Below are positions 4,499 through 8,801 of a stretch of 8,801 nt of DNA, in pieces (positions within the stretch are counted from its first letter, which is position 1; each line of letters opens with the position of its first letter). Source of the DNA: JANNRW01 sp031401815 (GTDB lineage Bacteria > Desulfobacterota > Desulfuromonadia > Geobacterales > DSM-12255); the NCBI GenBank assembly GCA_031401815.1, contig JANNRW010000345.1, positions 1 through 8,801 on the forward strand. The letters are read 5' to 3'. The notes under the pieces are model-generated. The model did no database searches. It worked only from the letters and a program-made list of their open reading frames with translations, and was not told the origin of the DNA. A program made the position numbers and the translations under genes.

Positions 4499-4872
4499 GT
4501 AAGGCAATCATATCCATAAGCGACTGGTCAGCTTCAGTTCAGGGGCTGCGCGAACTTGCCAGACGTATTGATGCAGGAGAGCGGCTGCCGGATGCTGATT
4601 ATCATCTGAATTTCGCAACACCTTCACAGCTGTTCTCCGAAGTGACTCCAAAAAGACTGGAACTGCTGTATCATCTGAAACAGCATGATCCGATGACCGT
4701 CTATCGACTGGCTAAGGAGATTGGTCGCAATTACAGCAACGTTCATGCAGATATTGCCAGACTTCTGGAGCTGGAACTGGTTGAAAAGGATGATAGAGGA
4801 CGGGTCTTTGTCCCTTGGGAAGACATTGAAATACATGCCTCGCTGAACGCACCCACAAGAAAAGTTGCATGA
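4495..4872 (+). CDS. tumA: HVO_A0114-type winged-helix antitoxin
   Basis: A 125-residue transcriptional regulator/antitoxin partnering TumE. It begins MSKAIISISDWSASVQGLRE and has an acidic linker, then PSQLFSEVTPKRLELLYHLK. The winged helix spans about residues 57-103: PMTVYRLAKEIGRNYSNVHA, then DIARLLELELVEKDDRGRVFVP. The ATGA overlap with tumE and the ribosome site GGGGGTGAG just upstream indicate coupled translation. It is expected to bind the TATTGC-N6-GCAATA palindrome (inference). It shares only general architecture with the other HVO_A0114-type protein at 2558-2926, so the two modules look separately acquired rather than a recent duplication. Confidence 0.8.
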   Translation: MSKAIISISDWSASVQGLRELARRIDAGERLPDADYHLNFATPSQLFSEVTPKRLELLYHLKQHDPMTVYRLAKEIGRNYSNVHADIARLLELELVEKDDRGRVFVPWEDIEIHASLNAPTRKVA

Positions 4873-4902
4873 AAGGTTGCTAGGATAGGGGAATATGAAA
4901 TA

Positions 4903-4935
4903 AAAGTGAAGAGTGAATAGTAAATAGTGAAAAAA
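4903..4935. repeat. Short degenerate heptamer run, region D
   Basis: About four degenerate GTGAATA-like heptamers (AAGTGAAGAGTGAATAGTAA and on) end in the A-run of hairpin copy D. It is the same kind of spacer as regions A to C, but shorter. Confidence 0.65.
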
Positions 4936-4990
4936 GCCGGTTCTGAATCTGAAATCCCCCATTGGCGTCGCCGTGCGGGGGATTTCTGTT
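4936..4990. terminator. Cassette-boundary hairpin element, copy D
   Basis: Nine pairs AAATCCCCC (4952-4960) / GGGGGATTT (4977-4985), with a further GGCG/CGCC pairing possible in the loop. The upstream part CCGGTTCTGAATCTG matches copies B and E. It lies between two convergent operons (tumEA on plus, vapBC on minus) and would terminate both. On the minus strand a T-rich run follows after the conserved upstream part. Confidence 0.8.
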
Positions 4991-5016
4991 ACTTATATGC
5001 AATGCGGTCAATGCCT

Positions 5017-5403
5017 TTACCAAACGTTTTTGACTACTTTTGATCTCTTTAGTTCTTTGTCACGAGATATCAACGGAAAGCCGAAGCATAGCGCAGTAGC
5101 AGCTATCAGCTTGTCATGCATTTCCAGAGGCGCTAGAATACTGTGAGCTGTTTTAAGAACATCCAGATCAAGCGGCGCAATATCAAAGTTGTCCGCAGCC
5201 TCAATTTTTGACAATGTCTCGCTGAAACTTATTTCGATTCTTCCTCGCTGCGCAATGAACATTATCTCTGCTAGTACCACTGTCGGAACAATAATCTGAC
5301 CGGATATGATCGACTCTTCGAAAGCTGACAGGGCTTTTATGCTCAACCGTTTGTCATTTGTGAAATACCAGACAAGAGAATGGGTGTCGGTTACGAAACT
5401 CAC
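5017..5403 (-). CDS. VapC-type PIN-domain toxin
   Basis: A 128-residue PIN ribonuclease toxin. The four expected acidic active-site residues are in place: Asp6 (VTDTHSLVWY), Glu46 (VVLAEI), Asp97 (MHDKLIAATAL) and Asp115 (LISRDKEL). This is the DTHSLVW / HDRLIAATA subtype of VapC. The start is GTG at 5403, overlapping the antitoxin stop as GTGA, the normal arrangement for translational coupling. VapC toxins cleave tRNA or rRNA in studied cases; the target here is unknown. It is read from right to left, convergent with tumEA, and should be terminated at hairpin D. It appears intact. Confidence 0.87.
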   Translation of the reverse strand: MSFVTDTHSLVWYFTNDKRLSIKALSAFEESIISGQIIVPTVVLAEIMFIAQRGRIEISFSETLSKIEAADNFDIAPLDLDVLKTAHSILAPLEMHDKLIAATALCFGFPLISRDKELKRSKVVKNVW

Positions 5404-5639
5404 CGTGTGCTTCCTCGTCTCTCGTAAGAGAACAGAGATTTTCTTGCTTCATCAAGCAATTGGTCATCAATTTCAAGATTACCCCATATCCCCTTCAGAG
5501 ATGCCTTGCCGGTAGCGGGAGCTTCTTTGGTGGTCAGCTCCGTACGCATGGCATGAATGACCCGGTAGAATTTCGGGATCATGGATTCGGGAATGGCGTT
5601 AATTTCGTTCATCAATCGCTGTCTGTATGTCGGTTCCAT
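5400..5639 (-). CDS. VapB-like antitoxin
   Basis: A 79-residue antitoxin directly upstream of the PIN toxin. The start ATG at 5639 has GGAGG 7 nt upstream on the minus strand. A GTG at 5672 would extend it by 11 residues but lies inside the probable operator, so 5639 is chosen. The N-terminal part, MEPTYRQRLMNEINAIPESM, is helical and of the type seen in short antitoxins of PIN toxins. The C-terminal part, ASLKGIWGNLEIDDQLLDEA followed by RKSLFSYE, resembles the toxin-wrapping tail of such antitoxins. No strong DNA-binding fold is recognised, so autorepression is uncertain. Antitoxin-first order and a proper ribosome site contrast with the toxin-first modules to the left. Confidence 0.78.
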   Translation of the reverse strand: MEPTYRQRLMNEINAIPESMIPKFYRVIHAMRTELTTKEAPATGKASLKGIWGNLEIDDQLLDEARKSLFSYERRGSTR

Positions 5640-5649
5640 GGCATTACCT

Positions 5650-5688
5650 CCATTAGTGCGAAAATACCACACTATGGCGTAAAAGCAA
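5650..5688 (-). promoter_or_regulatory. vapBC promoter and operator
   Basis: On the minus strand there is TTGCTT (5688-5683), a 16-nt spacer and TATTTT (5666-5661). Transcription would start some 15 nt before the antitoxin ATG, leaving room for the GGAGG site. An inverted repeat CCATAGTG (5677-5670) / CACTAATGG (5658-5650), with one bulged base, flanks the -10 box and is a likely operator. Confidence 0.6.
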
Positions 5689-5698
5689 AGAGTGACAA

Positions 5699-5741
5699 TT
5701 TGAATGAAGAATGAAGGAAATGAATGGAGAAGAGTGAAAAA
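5699..5741. repeat. Degenerate GAATGAA repeat, region E
   Basis: Loose GAATGAA/GAGTGAA units precede hairpin copy E. It is the most degenerate of the five spacer regions and contains no gene. Confidence 0.5.
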
Positions 5742-5801
5742 CCCAGGTTCTGAATTGGAAATCCCTCGTCGGTGCTGCCGTGTGAGGGATTTTTTATTTG
5801 A
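5742..5801. terminator. Cassette-boundary hairpin element, copy E
   Basis: The stem AAATCCCTC (5759-5767) / GAGGGATTT (5784-5792) is followed by TTTTATTTG, the best U-tract of the five copies. The C-to-T change on the left is matched by G-to-A on the right, so pairing is kept relative to the CCCCC/GGGGG copies. The upstream part CCAGGTTCTGAAT matches B and D. It separates vapBC from the ileS promoter. Confidence 0.82.
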
Positions 5802-5842
5802 AAATTGACACTGTCCATAAACTTTCCATTCTCTCTTAAACC

Positions 5843-5871
5843 TTGACTTTTCAATGAGTTCCGGCTATTTT
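5843..5871 (+). promoter_or_regulatory. ileS promoter
   Basis: TTGACT (5843-5848), a 17-nt spacer and TATTTT (5866-5871) make a good sigma-70 type promoter, with a start near 5878 and a leader of about 60 nt. No T-box or other leader structure is seen. The AAAGGAG ribosome site is at 5926-5932. Confidence 0.65.
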
Positions 5872-5937
5872 ACCATGCTTTGAGTCTGCGGCGGCTTTGC
5901 CTGCCCCTCTTAACTGACTGATACCAAAGGAGTCACC

Positions 5938-8712
5938 ATGGAGTATAAAGATACCCTTAATCTGCCGGTTACGGATTTTCCGATGAAAGCCAATCTGAAC
6001 ATCCGCGAACCGGAAATTCTGGCCAGATGGGAGGCTGAAGGGCTGTATGAATTAATTGAGAAGGGGGGCGCTGAGAAGCCTCTCTACGTTCTTCACGACG
6101 GCCCTCCATATGCCAATGGCCATATCCATATCGGTCACGCCCTGAACAAAATCCTGAAAGACCTGATCCTCAAAAGCAAGCGGATGGAAGGTTTCCGCGC
6201 CCCTTATGTTCCGGGATGGGACTGCCATGGTCTGCCGATCGAACTGCAGGTGGAGAAGAATCTCGGCTCCAAAAAGCTGGAGATGTCCAAACTGGAGATG
6301 CGCAAGGAGTGCCGGAAATACGCGGAGAAGTTTATTGCCATCCAGAAAGAAGAGTTCAGACGTCTGGGTGTTCTTGGCGATTGGGACAATCCCTATCTGA
6401 CTATGAACTACGAGTACGAAGGGTTGACCGCTGCCGAGCTGGCCAGGTTTGCCCACAATGGCGGCCTTTATCGTGGGCGCAAGCCTGTTCACTGGTGCTC
6501 GTCGTGCGTTACCGCCCTGGCCGAGGCCGAGGTGGAATATGCTGACCATACCTCTCCCTCGATTTTCGTCAGGTTCAGGCTAAAGGACGACATCGCTACC
6601 TCACTGCCTGCACTGGCCGGGAAAGAAGTTTTTGTCGTTATCTGGACCACAACCCCCTGGACTATACCGGCCAATCTGGCTATAGCCATGCATCCGGAGT
6701 TTGATTACTGCGCAGTGGAGACGGAGCAAGGAGTTCTGATCGTTGCCGAAGGATTGAAAGAGAGCTTTCTCAATGCGACAGGTTTGAGTGGTAATGTGAT
6801 TGATACCTTCAAGGCAACTATTCTTGAGCGCAAAGTCTGCCATCACCCTTTTTACGAACGTGATTCAATCATCCTCCTGGGAGAGCATGTAACGCTTGAG
6901 GCTGGTACCGGCTGCGTTCATACAGCACCCGGACATGGCCAGGACGACTATGAGATGGGACTCAAGTTCGGACTGGAGATCTACAACCCTGTAGACAACC
7001 ACGGCAAATATCTCGGGAATGTTGAGTTCTTCGGCGGGCAGTTTGTCTTTGCGGCCAATCCGCTTGTTGTGGAAAAGCTGAAAGAAGTCGGGGCACTGGT
7101 CGGCCTCTCCAGCATTTCGCACTCCTACCCGCACTGCTGGCGCTGCAAGAAGCCGATCATCTTCCGCGCCACAGAGCAGTGGTTCATATCAATGAAGGCG
7201 AACGATCTGCGGCAGAAATCCCTGGAGGCGATAAACGAAGTAGAGTGGATTCCAAAATGGGGGCGGGAGCGGATTTTCGGCATGATAGAGAACCGCCCTG
7301 ACTGGTGCATCTCCAGGCAAAGAACCTGGGGTGTGCCGATAACTGCATTCTCTTGCACGATCTGCGGTGAATACATTGCCGATGGTCTGATTATGGATCA
7401 TGTAGCCGAACATTTCAAAAAGTACAGCGCTGATATCTGGTTTGACTGGAGCGCAGAGAAGCTTATGCCAGAGGGGACAACCTGCCCCAAATGCGGCGCT
7501 GCCTCCTTTGAAAAAGAGAACGATATCCTTGATGTCTGGTTTGACTCCGGTGTCTCCCATGCGGCCGTACTGGAGCCGAGCAAAACCCTCCGCTCGCCCG
7601 CCGACATGTACCTGGAGGGGAGCGACCAGCATCGTGGCTGGTTTCATTCATCACTTCTGGAGAGCGTCGGCACCCGGGGTGTCGCTCCTTACAAAAATGT
7701 TCTTACCCACGGTTTCGTGGTGGATGGCTCCGGTCGCAAGATGAGCAAATCGGTCGGCAATGTGGTTGCTCCGGAAGAGGTGATCAAGAAGTACGGCGCG
7801 GAAATTCTACGACTCTGGGTGGCTGCCCAGGATTACCGCGACGATATCCGGATATCCCAGGAGATTCTCACTCGGCTTTCGGAAGCGTACCGTCGCATTC
7901 GTAATACCTGCAAATACATTCTCGGCAACCTGAGCGATTTCGACCCGGCAGTTAACTCTGTAGATCCCGGCTGTATGGAGGAAATCGATCGCTGGGCGCT
8001 GCATCAGCTGGAACTGCTGAAGGAGAAGGTGCTTTCAGCCTATACGGAGTACGAATTCCATCAGCTCTCCCATGCTGTGAACGGCTTTTGTACAGTAGAG
8101 ATGAGCTCTTTCTACCTCGATATCCTGAAAGACCGGGTCTATACAAGCAAGAAGGATTCAGCTGAGCGAAGAAGTGCCCAGACGGTCATGTACCGCGTTC
8201 TGGACACTCTTCTGCGACTGATTGCGCCCGTACTCTCCTTTACCGCTGACGAAGCCTGGCAATACCTGCCAGGCGAGCATGAAGCAAGTGTCCATCTGGC
8301 CTCCTTTCCTGCGCTTCAGCCGGAACTTAAAGACGACGTGCTGGTTGAGCGCTGGGAGCGGATCATGAAAGTGCGAGCCGAGGCGTCGAAAGCACTGGAA
8401 TTGGCAAGGGTAGCAAAGACCATCGGACATTCCCTCGATGCAAAAGTCACCATCTCTGCCGAACCTGAACTGGCGACCTTCCTGCAAGAGTATGCCGTTG
8501 AACTGGCCGCCATCTTTATTGTTTCAAAAGTCGATCTTGTAGAGAAGATCAGTGGAGAGGCTTTTGTCGCTGAATCAATAACAGGTCTGAGAATTCTAGT
8601 TGAAGCAGCGCCGGGAGGAAAGTGCGAGCGCTGCTGGTGCTACAGCGAGGAGCTGGGAACAGTGGCAGAGCATCCGGCGATCTGCCCCAAATGTACATCT
8701 GCCGTCATTTAG
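5938..8712 (+). CDS. ileS: Isoleucyl-tRNA synthetase (IleRS)
   Basis: Cytoplasmic class I aminoacyl-tRNA synthetase that charges tRNA-Ile using ATP and clears misactivated valine by editing. Its 924 residues fit bacterial IleRS of the E. coli type (938). Landmarks in order: DGPPYANGHIHIGHALN with the HIGH signature at 64-67; GWDCHGLPIE (93-102); the CP1 editing domain with WTTTPWTIPANLA (236-248) and HTAPGHGQDDYEMG (328-341); Cys pairs 473/476 and 516/519, probably a zinc site; WCISRQRTWGVPI from 456; GSDQHRGWFHSSLL; KMSKS at 601-605; and a C-terminal zinc finger with Cys896, Cys899, Cys916 and Cys919. AAAGGAG precedes the ATG. No damage is seen. Its own promoter separates it from the TA island upstream. 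In many bacteria lspA follows ileS closely, but the 89 nt left in the window show no start of it. Confidence 0.98.
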   Translation: MEYKDTLNLPVTDFPMKANLNIREPEILARWEAEGLYELIEKGGAEKPLYVLHDGPPYANGHIHIGHALNKILKDLILKSKRMEGFRAPYVPGWDCHGLPIELQVEKNLGSKKLEMSKLEMRKECRKYAEKFIAIQKEEFRRLGVLGDWDNPYLTMNYEYEGLTAAELARFAHNGGLYRGRKPVHWCSSCVTALAEAEVEYADHTSPSIFVRFRLKDDIATSLPALAGKEVFVVIWTTTPWTIPANLAIAMHPEFDYCAVETEQGVLIVAEGLKESFLNATGLSGNVIDTFKATILERKVCHHPFYERDSIILLGEHVTLEAGTGCVHTAPGHGQDDYEMGLKFGLEIYNPVDNHGKYLGNVEFFGGQFVFAANPLVVEKLKEVGALVGLSSISHSYPHCWRCKKPIIFRATEQWFISMKANDLRQKSLEAINEVEWIPKWGRERIFGMIENRPDWCISRQRTWGVPITAFSCTICGEYIADGLIMDHVAEHFKKYSADIWFDWSAEKLMPEGTTCPKCGAASFEKENDILDVWFDSGVSHAAVLEPSKTLRSPADMYLEGSDQHRGWFHSSLLESVGTRGVAPYKNVLTHGFVVDGSGRKMSKSVGNVVAPEEVIKKYGAEILRLWVAAQDYRDDIRISQEILTRLSEAYRRIRNTCKYILGNLSDFDPAVNSVDPGCMEEIDRWALHQLELLKEKVLSAYTEYEFHQLSHAVNGFCTVEMSSFYLDILKDRVYTSKKDSAERRSAQTVMYRVLDTLLRLIAPVLSFTADEAWQYLPGEHEASVHLASFPALQPELKDDVLVERWERIMKVRAEASKALELARVAKTIGHSLDAKVTISAEPELATFLQEYAVELAAIFIVSKVDLVEKISGEAFVAESITGLRILVEAAPGGKCERCWCYSEELGTVAEHPAICPKCTSAVI

Positions 8713-8772
8713 GTTCTTACAACTTCTGTCAGTACAAATAGTTGATGCACTCGCAAATTATCTAAGCAAGTC

Positions 8773-8795
8773 CCCTCCCCCCTGGCGGGGGAGGG
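8773..8795. repeat. GC-rich palindrome downstream of ileS
   Basis: CCCTCCCCC (8773-8781) pairs perfectly with GGGGGAGGG (8787-8795) around a CTGGC loop and is followed by TTAGGG. No T-run follows, so it is a weak candidate for an intrinsic terminator. It looks like a member of the dispersed CCCTCCCC...GGGGAGGG repeats common in bacterial intergenic regions. It is cut by the window end. Confidence 0.6.
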
Positions 8796-8801
8796 TTAGG
8801 G

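Noticed and set aside
1701..5801. Integron attC sites as an explanation for the hairpins at cassette ends.
   Set aside because: No paired RYYYAAC/GTTRRRY core sites frame the palindromes, and no integrase gene is present. The array is cassette-like only in layout.
5938..8712. Many antisense and out-of-frame open frames inside ileS.
   Set aside because: They are shadows of a strongly conserved synthetase gene, without ribosome sites or recognisable products.
1..8801. CRISPR array, tRNA or rRNA genes.
   Set aside because: The repeats present are short contiguous tandem units without unique spacers of constant length, and no cloverleaf or rRNA signature was seen on either strand.

Overview
The window looks like chromosomal DNA of a Geobacter-type (Desulfuromonadia / Geobacterales) bacterium. 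This rests on the housekeeping isoleucyl-tRNA synthetase at the right end, whose N-terminus resembles Geobacter IleRS as I remember it; on a short Lcl_C (DUF1566) lipoprotein of a kind common in that group; and on GTGAATA-type minisatellites between genes. The assignment is from recognition only and is moderate in confidence.

Layout from left to right. 1-94: a short 9-mer tandem repeat. 95-667 (minus): a brnT-brnA toxin-antitoxin (TA) pair whose toxin gene carries a one-base frameshift near codon 9. 668-1007: its promoter, two GC-rich tandem repeats and two hairpins. 1008-1613: a Lcl_C lipoprotein. 1614-5937: five further TA modules or remnants: PIN toxin + ribbon-helix-helix antitoxin; a truncated TumE-like toxin + HVO_A0114-type antitoxin; RelE-like toxin + XRE antitoxin; complete TumE + HVO_A0114-type antitoxin; and, on the minus strand, VapB-like antitoxin + PIN toxin. 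5938-8712: ileS, complete, with its own promoter. 8713-8801: short tail with a GC-rich palindrome.

The block between the lipoprotein and ileS is punctuated. After each cassette comes a stretch of degenerate GTGAATA / GTTGAG tandem repeats and then a conserved element of about 55 bp. That element ends in the hairpin AAATCCCCC(G)...(C)GGGGGATTT, present five times. One copy has compensatory stem changes (CTC/GAG), so the pairing itself appears to be conserved. The hairpins should work as bidirectional terminators and also mark cassette boundaries.

A second regularity is at the 5' ends of the cassettes. In four of the modules whose first gene is a toxin, the apparent -10 box lies only 5-7 nt before the toxin ATG, so the toxin mRNA would be leaderless or nearly so. 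A palindrome overlaps the promoter in each case. The minus-strand vapBC, where the antitoxin comes first, has a normal Shine-Dalgarno sequence instead. Two of the six modules have a broken toxin beside an intact antitoxin. An 84-bp piece containing the 3' end of a Lcl_C gene recurs right after the second antitoxin, suggesting that modules arrived by insertion or recombination next to such genes.
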